Shown piece by piece: positions 29,071 through 37,284 of a DNA stretch of 64,000 nucleotides. Location: the NCBI RefSeq assembly GCF_025245835.1, contig NZ_JAOBWS010000005.1:62001-126000 (forward strand), written 5' to 3'. The first letter of the stretch is position 1; every line of letters starts with the position of its first letter. The notes under the pieces were generated by a model that was not told where the DNA came from, made no database searches, and worked only from the letters and a program-made list of their open reading frames with translations. A program made the position numbers and the translations under genes. The DNA comes from Rheinheimera sp. 4Y26 (lineage in GTDB: Bacteria; Pseudomonadota; Gammaproteobacteria; Enterobacterales; Alteromonadaceae).

Positions 29071-30324
29071 ATGCAAATTGCAGTAATAGGCGGCGGTATC
29101 GCCGGCATGATGAGTTGGTATTTATTAAAACCTGAGCATCAGGTGACCTTGTTTGAAGCCAATGATTACCTGGGCGGTCACACTGCCACTGTGGATGTGT
29201 GTGTTGGCGGAAGAGATTACGCGATAGACACTGGTTTTATCGTATTTAATAACTGGACTTACCCGCTATTTAACCGTTTCCTGGCAGCGCTGAAAGTACC
29301 GTTTCAGCCAACAGAAATGAGCTTTTCAGTAAAAAAACCAGCAGCAAATCTGGAATACAACGGCAATACCTTCTGGAGTTTATTTGCGCAAAAACGCAAT
29401 CTGCTGCGCCCGTCGTTCTGGCGGATGCTCAGACATATTGTGCGTTTTAATAACACCTCCAAGCAGCTGCTGGCGGAAGATAGTCCGGATCTCGATTTAA
29501 AAATGGATGACTTTTTGCACAAATATGGTTTTGGTAAAGAGCTGAGGGATCATTATCTGTTACCGATGGGCGCAGCCATCTGGTCTTCAGGTCTGACCGA
29601 AATGCCGGAGTTTCCGCTCAGGTTTTTCCTGCAGTTCTTTAAAAACCATGGGCTACTGAATATCACAGACAGGCCACAGTGGGCGGTCATTAAAGGTGGT
29701 TCGCGCCGTTATGTCCAGGCCATGTTGCAGCAGCAAGGCTCGGACGGCATCAGGTTAAATAGCCCGGTGCGTGAAGTTCGTCGTTTTGAAGACAAAGTGG
29801 CTATTACGCTGGCAACGGGTGAAACCGAATATTTTGATCAGGTGATTTTTGCCTGTCACAGTGACCAGGCGTTAAAGCTGCTGGCAGATGCCAGCCTGGC
29901 TGAGCAGCAGGTACTGGGTGGCATTGCTTATCAGGACAATACTGTAGTGCTGCATACCGACAGCAGTATTTTGCCAAAACGCCGTGCCGCCTGGGCGTCT
30001 TGGAATTATCTGCTGGATGACAGTTCAAAGCAAAAAGCGACACTCAGCTACAATATGAATATATTGCAAGGCATTGAAAGTGAACATACTTTTGTTGTTT
30101 CACTGAATGCAGGCGATAAAATCGACGCAAAAAAAATACTGAGAACTTTCAGTTACGCCCATCCGGTGTATAACCATTTTACGATGCTGTCGCAGCAGCG
30201 CCGCCATGAAATCAATGGCCAGAACCGCAGTTATTTTTGTGGTGCTTATTGGTATAACGGTTTTCATGAAGATGGTGTGCGAAGTGCTGTCGATGTCGCT
30301 GCGATGCTCGGAGTGAAATTCTGA
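29071..30324 (+). CDS. FAD-dependent oxidoreductase (COG2907, flavin amine-oxidase-like)
   Basis: 417 residues from the ATG at 29071 (the TTG one codon earlier is not needed), with AAGGA upstream. The dinucleotide-binding loop I-G-G-G-I-A-G opens the protein and E-A-N-D-Y-L-G-G-H follows, as in amine-oxidase/desaturase-like flavoproteins. Its stop overlaps the DUF1365 ATG (TGATG). Homologues next to Cfa-type methyltransferases belong to fatty-acid modification sets, so it probably oxidises or desaturates an acyl chain; this is inference from context. Confidence 0.82.
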   Translation: MQIAVIGGGIAGMMSWYLLKPEHQVTLFEANDYLGGHTATVDVCVGGRDYAIDTGFIVFNNWTYPLFNRFLAALKVPFQPTEMSFSVKKPAANLEYNGNTFWSLFAQKRNLLRPSFWRMLRHIVRFNNTSKQLLAEDSPDLDLKMDDFLHKYGFGKELRDHYLLPMGAAIWSSGLTEMPEFPLRFFLQFFKNHGLLNITDRPQWAVIKGGSRRYVQAMLQQQGSDGIRLNSPVREVRRFEDKVAITLATGETEYFDQVIFACHSDQALKLLADASLAEQQVLGGIAYQDNTVVLHTDSSILPKRRAAWASWNYLLDDSSKQKATLSYNMNILQGIESEHTFVVSLNAGDKIDAKKILRTFSYAHPVYNHFTMLSQQRRHEINGQNRSYFCGAYWYNGFHEDGVRSAVDVAAMLGVKF

Positions 30325-31073
30325 TGCAGTCAGGGCACGCCTGGTATCAGGGCCGGGTTGGACATCAGCGTTATATGCCAAAATCACATGGTTTTGGCTA
30401 TAACGTCAGCTATTTATGGCTTGATTTACAACAACTTGGCACATTGGCGGAGTTTGGGCGCTATTTAGGGCTGGAAAAGTTTGCGGCCTGGAGTTTCAGG
30501 CGCAGTGATTACCTGAAAGGTGCTGAGGATTTGGCGCAGGCGGTGAAGGACAAGGTGAAAGTGCTGGGCGGCGATAAAGAAGTGCAGCAGGTATTTTTGT
30601 TAAGTCCGCTGGCGAACTTTGGTGTTTTTTTTAGTCCTTTGACTTTGTATTACTGCTATGCTGATTCTAAGCCATTGTATTTACTTGCAGAAGTAAGTAA
30701 TACCCCCTGGAACGAACGGCATTATTACCTGATCCCGTTAAATGATTCAGGTGATACCGAGTTTTGTCATGATAAAAACTTTCATGTGTCGCCCTTTAAT
30801 CCGCTCGATATGCAGTACCAGTGGAAAATTGCCGCGCCTGATGTGGCCTGTCAGCTCGGTATCAGTAACTGGCGCCGCGGCGAGCGGGTGTTCAGTGCCT
30901 GGCTGGATTTGACCCGGCATGAGCTTAACCGCCGCAGTCTGCAACAGCAGCTGATCCGCACGCCATGGCAGAACGTACAAGTAGTGTTTCGAATATATTG
31001 GCATGCACTGAAGCTACTCGCAAAACGACTACCAGTGTATGACCACCCGCAGCCTAAGGAACCTTTGTTATGA
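30324..31073 (+). CDS. DUF1365 protein of the photolyase-Cfa operon
   Basis: 249 residues matching DUF1365 (COG3496): the start Y-Q-G-R-V-G-H-Q-R-Y-M-P-K-S-H-G-F-G-Y and the K-N-F-H-V-S-P-F-N segment are the conserved features. No membrane segment is evident. Function unknown, but the gene almost always lies beside the COG2907 oxidoreductase and a Cfa-family methyltransferase. It overlaps its neighbours on both sides (TGATG and ATGA), pointing to stoichiometric production with them. Confidence 0.85.
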   Translation: MQSGHAWYQGRVGHQRYMPKSHGFGYNVSYLWLDLQQLGTLAEFGRYLGLEKFAAWSFRRSDYLKGAEDLAQAVKDKVKVLGGDKEVQQVFLLSPLANFGVFFSPLTLYYCYADSKPLYLLAEVSNTPWNERHYYLIPLNDSGDTEFCHDKNFHVSPFNPLDMQYQWKIAAPDVACQLGISNWRRGERVFSAWLDLTRHELNRRSLQQQLIRTPWQNVQVVFRIYWHALKLLAKRLPVYDHPQPKEPLL

Positions 31074-32314
31074 CATTATCAATTGCCGGATCCTCGGTAC
31101 TGGCCAATCTGGGTATGCTGGATAAAATCTGCCGTAATCTGATGCTGAGTTATCTGGCCAGTCTGCAGCAGGGTTGTATTGAACTGGTTGAAGGCCACGA
31201 CAAACAATTGCTGGGTGACCCTCATGCTGATTTACGCGTCACGCTCACTGTGGTTGATCCTGCTTTTTATCAAAAGCTGGTGCTGGGCGGCTCAGTAGGC
31301 GCAGGGGAATCTTATATTGAAGGGCACTGGCGCACCGATAATCTGACGGCGCTGGTGCAGATTTTTGCCCGCAATATGGCGTTGCTGGATAAGCTGGAGT
31401 CGGGCTGGGCCCGGCTCAGCAAACCGGCGCTGAAGTTATTAAACTGGCGTAACCGCAACTCAGTTGCGCAGTCAAAAAAGAATATTTCTGCCCATTATGA
31501 TTTGGGTAACAGCATGTATCAGCTGTTTCTCGATAACAGCATGATGTATTCAAGCGCTGTGTACCCATCCCCTGAAGCCAGTCTGGCTGAAGCGCAGCAA
31601 CACAAACTGAAGCTGATTTGCGACAAGTTACAGCTCAAAGCCTCGGATCATCTGATAGAAATTGGCACCGGCTGGGGCAGTCTGGCTATTTTTGCTGCCC
31701 GCAATTATGGCTGTAGGGTCACCACCACCACTATTTCACGTGAGCAGTTTGACTACGCCAAAAAACAAATTGAAGCGGCCGGTCTGTCTGAACAAATCAC
31801 CTTGTTGTTTCAGGATTACCGTGAACTGAGTGGTCAGTACGACAAGCTGGTGTCGGTAGAAATGATTGAAGCCGTGGGCCACGAATACCTGGACGGTTAT
31901 TTTGCCAAGTGTTCGTCTTTACTCAAACCAGAAGGTCTGATGGTACTGCAGGCCATTACCATTGCCGATCAGCGGTATGAGTTTTATCGTCGTGAAGTCG
32001 ACTTTATTAAAAAGTTTGTGTTCCCGGGCGGATGTTTACCTTCGATGCTGCGGATGACTCAGGCCGCAGCTCAACATACCGATCTGGTGATCCGCCATGT
32101 GCAGGATATTGGTCTGGACTACGCCCGCACTTTAGCCGACTGGTGTAATAACTTTATGGCAGCCCGGGATGCAGTGCATCAGCTGGGCTATGACGACCGT
32201 TTTGTCAGGCTCTGGCACTTTTACCTGTGTTATTGTGAAGGTGGCTTTTTAGAGCGCGCCACCAGTGCAGTGCATCTGGTGTTGACCAAGCCGGGGCATC
32301 GTCAGCCGGTTTAA
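31070..32314 (+). CDS. Cfa-family SAM-dependent fatty-acid methyltransferase (probably not a canonical cyclopropane synthase)
   Basis: 414 residues; overlaps DUF1365 by ATGA. SAM-binding loop E-I-G-T-G-W-G (197-203) and the C-terminal F-P-G-G-C-L-P-S segment mark the Cfa family, which methylates double bonds of membrane phospholipid acyl chains. Compared with E. coli Cfa, bicarbonate ligands E239 and Y317 are kept (E267, Y351), but C139 becomes S162 and H266 becomes Q294 (L-Q-A-I-T-I instead of L-L-H-T-I-G). These changes, and the flavoprotein partner, suggest a methyl-branched, methylene or furan fatty acid rather than a cyclopropane product. Name cfa is used loosely for such proteins. Confidence 0.85.
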   Translation: MTLSIAGSSVLANLGMLDKICRNLMLSYLASLQQGCIELVEGHDKQLLGDPHADLRVTLTVVDPAFYQKLVLGGSVGAGESYIEGHWRTDNLTALVQIFARNMALLDKLESGWARLSKPALKLLNWRNRNSVAQSKKNISAHYDLGNSMYQLFLDNSMMYSSAVYPSPEASLAEAQQHKLKLICDKLQLKASDHLIEIGTGWGSLAIFAARNYGCRVTTTTISREQFDYAKKQIEAAGLSEQITLLFQDYRELSGQYDKLVSVEMIEAVGHEYLDGYFAKCSSLLKPEGLMVLQAITIADQRYEFYRREVDFIKKFVFPGGCLPSMLRMTQAAAQHTDLVIRHVQDIGLDYARTLADWCNNFMAARDAVHQLGYDDRFVRLWHFYLCYCEGGFLERATSAVHLVLTKPGHRQPV

Positions 32315-32425
32315 AACAGCTGATTTACCACTGGCGCTGAACTATGTTATAACTTTCTCAAGCTAAACAATTAGTTCGGTCCGGTGGGACCGTTACAGGT
32401 GGTTCTGTATTATGGATCCTGTACT

Positions 32426-34876
32426 ATGACCCGCGCTATGGATGAGTGGTCTGCAGCCCAGCCTGCCGATGTAGCAGAGCTACAACAACAAAACAAAACC
32501 TTGTTGGCTCAACGCCATGAATTGTTGCAGCAAAACCTGCAGCTGCAACGTGAAACCTCTATTCTGCACCTGATCAACAAACTGGCGTTACAGCTCAATG
32601 AGTTGATGACTCCCGCCGATATTTATCCTTTTGTCGCGCAGCAAGTCGCCGCAGCCCTTGGTTTTGAAGATTGTGCTATTTTTGTCGCCGACGCCAAAAG
32701 CCGTACTCTGACCCGGGTGGCCGCTGTTGGGTCCAGAGACTTGCCGCATCATCAGGGCTTAGGCGTATTGTCTTATGGCCAGGGCATAGTCGGGCAGTGC
32801 GCGGTGCAGCAACAAAGTATTCTGGTGGCCGACACCAGACAGTGCCAGCATTATCTGAAGGATGTTTCAGAGCGGTTATCTGAGCTCGCCGTACCCGTAC
32901 TGGAGCAAGGCGAATTATTGGCCGTGATTGACTGTGAGCAGTGGGACGCGCATTTTTTTAATGATCAGCATCAGCAGATCCTGGAGCATGTTGCCTCTAT
33001 TCTCAGCAGCAGATTACGTAAATTGCAGGATTTGGCGGCCCTTGAGCTGTCCATTAAAAAGCTGGAATATGCTGAGCTGGTACAAAAGGCATTATTTAAT
33101 ATTGCCTCACTGAGTTACGACGCCGACGACTTTAATGCTTTTTACCAGCATATCCACCAGAACGTCAGTTCGTTAATTTACGCGCCAAATTTTTATATTG
33201 CTTTGTATGATGACAAAGACGAAGTGCTGCATTTTCCCTATTTTGTTGATACTACTGAACATATCAGCCCAACTACCATTTACCCCAAGGAAATTCTGGC
33301 CAATAGCCTGACCGGCTATGTGTTTCGCACCGATGAGCCGCTGTTGGCCGACAGGGCACTGCTGGAAGAGTTTGACCGCACTAAGGTGGTGACCGCCTAT
33401 GGCTCAGCGCCCGAAAGTTGGCTGGGGGTGCCATTTCGCTCCGGCGACGCTGTGCGTGGTGTGGTGGTGGTACAAAGTTATGATCCCGGCATCAGTTATG
33501 ATCAAAAAGATTTAGAGCTGCTGACCTTTGTGTCCCAGCATATTTCCAGTGCGCTGGAGCGGGCTTTTGTGCAGCAAAGACTGCGGCATCAGGCGCTGCA
33601 TGACGCGCTGACTAATCTGCCAAACCGGCTGTTATTTATCGACAGAGTTAATCACGCTTTTAAACGGCGGTTTCGCTATCCGGATAAACTGGTGGCAGTG
33701 CTCTATCTGGATTTAGACAGATTTAAAATGGTCAACGACACTCTGGGTCATCAGGTTGGGGACGAGTTTTTAATCGCAGTGAGCGGAGCACTGAAAAGCT
33801 GTCTGCGGCAAAATGACACCCTGGCGCGCCTTGGCGGTGATGAGTTTGCCATTTTGCTGGAAGACGCCAAAACAGTGCCTGATGTGATTGAAGTGGCAGA
33901 GCGAATCGCAGCAAAATTGCAACAGCCCTTTGTGCTGAAGCAGCATCAGTTGCAAACCTCCACCAGCATTGGTATTGCGCTGGCGGATGTCACTACTGAG
34001 CAGATGGACACGGACGAGCTTATTCGCCGTGCGGACATTGCCATGTATCAGGCGAAACAGGATGGCCGGGGTATTTGGCGGCAATTTTGCAGTGAAATGG
34101 ACTTTGCCACCACCGCCCACTATCAGCTGGAAACTGAACTCAAAGCTGCGCTGCAACAAAGCCAGTTTGTACTTTATTATCAGCCTATTATCGATTTATC
34201 CAGCGAAGAAACCTTAGGTTTTGAGGCGTTGATCCGCTGGCAACACCCGGAGCGGGGTCTGTTGTCGCCTGCCGACTTTGTGCCGCTGGCGGAAGAGCTT
34301 GGACTGTTAACCCAGATTGATTTATATGTTGTGCAGGCTGCGGTGAAACAGTTAAACGCATGGCGGCTTGATTTTGCCAACCCTTTTTATGTCAGTGTTA
34401 ATGTGTCGGGTCGCAGTTTTTCCGATGCTGATTTTTCGCATAAGGTGCTGGATTTACTGGCGCAGGCAGGGGTGCAGCCGCATTATCTGGCGATTGAAAT
34501 TACTGAAAGTGCGCTGATAGATAAAATGGCGCAGGCAAAAATCAGCATTGATTGTTTAAGAGAGGCCGGCGTGAAAGTGTTGCTGGATGACTTTGGCACC
34601 GGTTATTCCAGCTTAAGTTATCTGCACGAATTTCAGCTGGATGTGCTGAAAATTGACCGCAGTTTTATTGCCGGCATCCGCCCGAGAATTCAGGAAAATC
34701 CGGTCGTAAATACCATTATTACCCTGGCAAAAACCCTGTCACTGACCGTCATTGCCGAGGGCATTGAAACCAGCTTACAACGTAAATTGTTATCAGAACT
34801 TGGTTGTGACGCTGGTCAGGGTTATTGGTTTGCCAAAGCGCTGACGGCCAAAGAAGCCAGCAGCTGGCTGCGCTAA
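32426..34876 (+). CDS. GAF-GAF-GGDEF-EAL protein, cyclic-di-GMP turnover
   Basis: 816 residues from the ATG at 32426; starts at a GTG 32384 or ATG 32438 are possible, none with a good ribosome site. A short coiled coil (about 10-45) precedes two GAF sensor domains (about 50-195 and 210-385). The cyclase domain has an intact R-L-G-G-D-E-F motif with an R-Q-N-D inhibitory I-site five residues upstream. The phosphodiesterase domain has E-A-L-I-R-W and D-D-F-G-T-G. Both activities could therefore work, with balance set by the GAF ligand. No membrane segment, so cytoplasmic. Target process unknown. Confidence 0.9.
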   Translation: MTRAMDEWSAAQPADVAELQQQNKTLLAQRHELLQQNLQLQRETSILHLINKLALQLNELMTPADIYPFVAQQVAAALGFEDCAIFVADAKSRTLTRVAAVGSRDLPHHQGLGVLSYGQGIVGQCAVQQQSILVADTRQCQHYLKDVSERLSELAVPVLEQGELLAVIDCEQWDAHFFNDQHQQILEHVASILSSRLRKLQDLAALELSIKKLEYAELVQKALFNIASLSYDADDFNAFYQHIHQNVSSLIYAPNFYIALYDDKDEVLHFPYFVDTTEHISPTTIYPKEILANSLTGYVFRTDEPLLADRALLEEFDRTKVVTAYGSAPESWLGVPFRSGDAVRGVVVVQSYDPGISYDQKDLELLTFVSQHISSALERAFVQQRLRHQALHDALTNLPNRLLFIDRVNHAFKRRFRYPDKLVAVLYLDLDRFKMVNDTLGHQVGDEFLIAVSGALKSCLRQNDTLARLGGDEFAILLEDAKTVPDVIEVAERIAAKLQQPFVLKQHQLQTSTSIGIALADVTTEQMDTDELIRRADIAMYQAKQDGRGIWRQFCSEMDFATTAHYQLETELKAALQQSQFVLYYQPIIDLSSEETLGFEALIRWQHPERGLLSPADFVPLAEELGLLTQIDLYVVQAAVKQLNAWRLDFANPFYVSVNVSGRSFSDADFSHKVLDLLAQAGVQPHYLAIEITESALIDKMAQAKISIDCLREAGVKVLLDDFGTGYSSLSYLHEFQLDVLKIDRSFIAGIRPRIQENPVVNTIITLAKTLSLTVIAEGIETSLQRKLLSELGCDAGQGYWFAKALTAKEASSWLR

Positions 34877-34908
34877 TCAGTGGTTTCTGTTAAACATTTT
34901 TATCAATA

Positions 34909-34938
34909 AAAAAGGGCTGGGTTTTACCCGGCCCTTTT
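34909..34938. terminator. Bidirectional terminator between the GGDEF-EAL gene and cvfB
   Basis: AAAGGGC (34911-34917) pairs with GCCCTTT (34931-34937), with an inner GGG/CCC pair and flanking A and T tracts. It serves the two convergent genes. Confidence 0.85.
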
Positions 34939-34962
34939 ATGTAGATATTGCGCAAAACAGCC

Positions 34963-35799
34963 TTAAAAGCTTATTTTTTTCAATAGGATGCGGGTTGGCT
35001 CAATATCAATTTTGCCTTCTTTCATCAGGCCACCAATGGCTTGTTTAAACACTTTTTTACTAACGCCAAAAGCTGCATAAATGGCTTCAGGTTCACTTTT
35101 ATCCGACAGGGGCAGTTCACCACCGGCGCTGCTCAGTTTTTCGATGATTTGCTCCGCAAAACTACTGGTTTTGGCATAACCGGGTTTGTCGAGCAACAAA
35201 TCAATTTTGCCATCGTCCCGCACCTTGCCAATATAAGCTTTGCAGCGATAACCGCGGCGCAGTGGCTTAAACACCTGATCTTTATACAACACACCCCAAT
35301 GAGCGTTATCCACCACGGCTTTGTAACCCAGATCTGTAGGTTCAGTGACGACAATCTCAACTTCATCACCACGCTGATAAGACGGCTGGGTTTTACCGAT
35401 AAATTTATCCAGTTTGCTGGAGGCCACAATCCTGTTGCTGCGGTCGACATAACAGTACACCAGGTAGCTGTAATCCTGCTGCATCGGCACTGCCTGCTCG
35501 GAAAAAGGCACCAGTAAGTCTTTTTTCAGGCCCCAGTTTAAAAAGGCGCCCACTTTGGTGGTGGCCACGACTTTGAGCTGCGCCACCTGGCCCACCATCA
35601 CCAGCGGTTTTTCAGTGGTGGCAATCAATTGATCTTCAGAGTCGAGGTATAAAAACACTTCCACTGAACTGCCTAAATCCAGATCTTTGGGCACATAACG
35701 GCGCGGCAGTAATATGTCGCCCCAGCTTTTGCCGTCCAGATACACGCCAAAATCAACCTGTTTTTTCATCACTAAGGTGTTGAGTTTGCCTAAAAACAT
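34963..35799 (-). CDS. CvfB-family S1-domain RNA-binding protein
   Basis: 278 residues. Two to three S1-like beta-barrel domains run from the N-terminus (G-V-Y-L-D-G near 20 and G-A-F-L-N-W-G-L-K-K-D-L-L-V-P near 85), followed by a winged-helix end (about 220-278, A-F-G-V-S-K-K-V-F-K-Q-A-I-G). This is the CvfB/YitL layout; in Staphylococcus CvfB affects virulence factor expression and binds RNA. Start ATG has GGAG six bases upstream. It follows yaeQ by 2 bp. Confidence 0.85.
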   Translation of the reverse strand: MFLGKLNTLVMKKQVDFGVYLDGKSWGDILLPRRYVPKDLDLGSSVEVFLYLDSEDQLIATTEKPLVMVGQVAQLKVVATTKVGAFLNWGLKKDLLVPFSEQAVPMQQDYSYLVYCYVDRSNRIVASSKLDKFIGKTQPSYQRGDEVEIVVTEPTDLGYKAVVDNAHWGVLYKDQVFKPLRRGYRCKAYIGKVRDDGKIDLLLDKPGYAKTSSFAEQIIEKLSSAGGELPLSDKSEPEAIYAAFGVSKKVFKQAIGGLMKEGKIDIEPTRILLKKISF

Positions 35800-35801
35800 A
35801 A

Positions 35802-36368
35802 TTACTCCAGGGTAAAAAGAGGCGATGCTGCGGTTTTCAGCACGACGGGGTTGATCACCACAGATTGTTGATTGTCAGCAAACCACAGCTGACCTTCCTG
35901 AATGGTACATTGCAGCTGCATACTGCGCTGACAAAGTGTAGCAAGTGCGGCAGATTCATCCGCTTTGATGGCGACCACCGTCAGGTTACTGAGCTCCTGC
36001 GCACTTTTTTGTGCGTCTTTCCACCATTTATCCACCACAGTACCGCCATAAGCCAGCACCAAACCTTGTTTGGCTCTGTGGCTGGCGCGGCGCAGCAGTT
36101 TTTCATCCGGTAACCCGAGTTCAACCCAAAGCTCAATTTCGCCACTTAAGTTGTGCTGCCACAGATCCGGCTCGCTGTCCTCGGAAATGCCTTTGCCAAA
36201 GATCAGACGTTCATCAGCACAGAGGGTAAAAGCGACCAGCCGTAACATCATGCGCTCAATGGTTTCAGACGGATGTTGTGCCAGAGTCAGGCTGTGGGTT
36301 TGATAATAATGCCGTGTCATATCGGCAATCGCGAGTTCAGCTTTATAAATGGTTGCTTTGAGGGCCAT
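35802..36368 (-). CDS. yaeQ: YaeQ family protein
   Basis: 188 residues, near the family norm (about 181). Begins M-A-L-K-A-T-I-Y-K-A-E-L and contains F-G-K-G-I-S and E-L-W-V-E-L-G-L-P-D, all typical of YaeQ, whose fold resembles a PD-(D/E)xK nuclease; the acidic and Lys residues expected there are present. Activity is unproven, with an old link to anti-termination in RfaH mutants. Cotranscribed with cvfB, 2 bp away. Confidence 0.88.
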   Translation of the reverse strand: MALKATIYKAELAIADMTRHYYQTHSLTLAQHPSETIERMMLRLVAFTLCADERLIFGKGISEDSEPDLWQHNLSGEIELWVELGLPDEKLLRRASHRAKQGLVLAYGGTVVDKWWKDAQKSAQELSNLTVVAIKADESAALATLCQRSMQLQCTIQEGQLWFADNQQSVVINPVVLKTAASPLFTLE

Positions 36369-36467
36369 GCGCCAGAAATCCTGCTTCCCGTGGCATCACG
36401 GGCTGGGTGTCGGAAAAAGGCGCTAGTGTAAACCTTTTTCAGCGCTGAAGGTATGGTATGTTGTAAA

Positions 36468-36665
36468 TCAGAGCTGCGCGGCTGGCGTAAGTTTCTGTTG
36501 TTGCAGCCGCTGCCAGATTTTTTCGTGAAAAACATAACCTATGGTATTCACGGCAGGTTCCACCAACGCAATTAAACCGCCGATCAGCATGTCGCCGCTT
36601 AATAAATAAGCCACAGTGAAAGCAATGCTAAAGTGCATCAGGGCAAAAGTCAGGGTTTTTAGCAT
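36468..36665 (-). CDS. DUF2061 small membrane protein
   Basis: 65 residues from the ATG at 36665, chosen for GGAG eight bases upstream; the longer frame to 36713 lacks one. Two hydrophobic stretches (about 3-22 and 25-42), separated by G-D-M-L-I-G-G, then E-P-A-V-N-T-I-G-Y and a basic tail: the DUF2061 pattern. Function unknown; stands alone. Confidence 0.72.
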   Translation of the reverse strand: MLKTLTFALMHFSIAFTVAYLLSGDMLIGGLIALVEPAVNTIGYVFHEKIWQRLQQQKLTPAAQL

Positions 36666-36764
36666 GGCAACAGCTCCGCTCAAAGTTGATAGGTAAATGC
36701 TAGTTATTCGCAATTAAAACCGCCAATGTGATTAATAACTTGTTGTTATCGGAAAAATTCATCA

Positions 36765-36926
36765 ATGCCATTGGCGCGAGCGCTGTTAGTTATTAGTGCA
36801 GCTGCTTTGTTCTGTGCTGGCGTTCTAAGCGCAGGCTCGTGGCAAATAAAGCAGACAAAATCCGGGGCTTTGCCGAACGCCTGGGCATGGGCAGCAGCCT
36901 TTGCCGCAGGTAAACTAACGCAATAA
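36765..36926 (+). CDS. Possible small membrane/secreted protein gene coupled to the next gene
   Basis: A 53-codon frame begins at ATG 36765 with GGAAAA eight bases upstream. The product starts M-P-L-A-R-A followed by a hydrophobic run L-L-V-I-S-A-A-A-L-F-C-A-G-V, which reads as a signal anchor or signal peptide, and ends with a short basic tail. Its TAA stop overlaps an ATG of the following gene's frame (TAATG). I do not recognise it. A chance frame remains possible, as it is short and no homologue is known to me. Confidence 0.4.
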   Translation: MPLARALLVISAAALFCAGVLSAGSWQIKQTKSGALPNAWAWAAAFAAGKLTQ

Positions 36927-36946
36927 TGTGCAAGCAGGTGATAAAT

Positions 36947-37246
36947 ATGAGTATGGATTGCCGTGATTTTCTGGACGTAAAGCAGTATGAGTTTTTACTG
37001 AATTATTTTATGCGCCGGCAAAAAGAGCTGGGTCTGGCCGCTTTGGCGGAGCCTTTGTCGTATGATGGGGACAGTCAGTATGACCGGCTGGCGGCGCAGT
37101 TGATGGCTGAAGCAGCGCTGGCGTATAAAGAGCGTTTTGCCGAGGCTGCGCCGGCAATTGTATTTACCAATTTATTTCATCTGGCTGAGCTTGAATTAAG
37201 CGGCAAAAGGGTAGTCAGGCCCAAAGTCAGTAAAAACATGCAATAA
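36947..37246 (+). CDS. Unknown small protein
   Basis: 99 residues from the ATG at 36947, which has AGG eight bases upstream; an in-frame ATG at 36926 overlaps the stop of the small frame before it. Predicted mostly helical and soluble, acidic, with a basic C-terminus (R-V-V-R-P-K-V-S-K). A D-F-L-D-V-K-Q-Y-E-F-L-L segment opens it. No family recognised. Possibly coupled to the 53-codon frame upstream; runs into the convergent yejM gene. Confidence 0.6.
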   Translation: MSMDCRDFLDVKQYEFLLNYFMRRQKELGLAALAEPLSYDGDSQYDRLAAQLMAEAALAYKERFAEAAPAIVFTNLFHLAELELSGKRVVRPKVSKNMQ

Positions 37247-37284
37247 AAAGCTGCAACTGCGGGCTGAGCCAACCTTTATTGCTG

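Noticed and set aside
32377-32392. Cyclic-di-GMP riboswitch before the GGDEF-EAL gene
   Set aside because: Only a 6-bp hairpin (CGGTCC/GGACCG) is present; GEMM consensus segments are missing.
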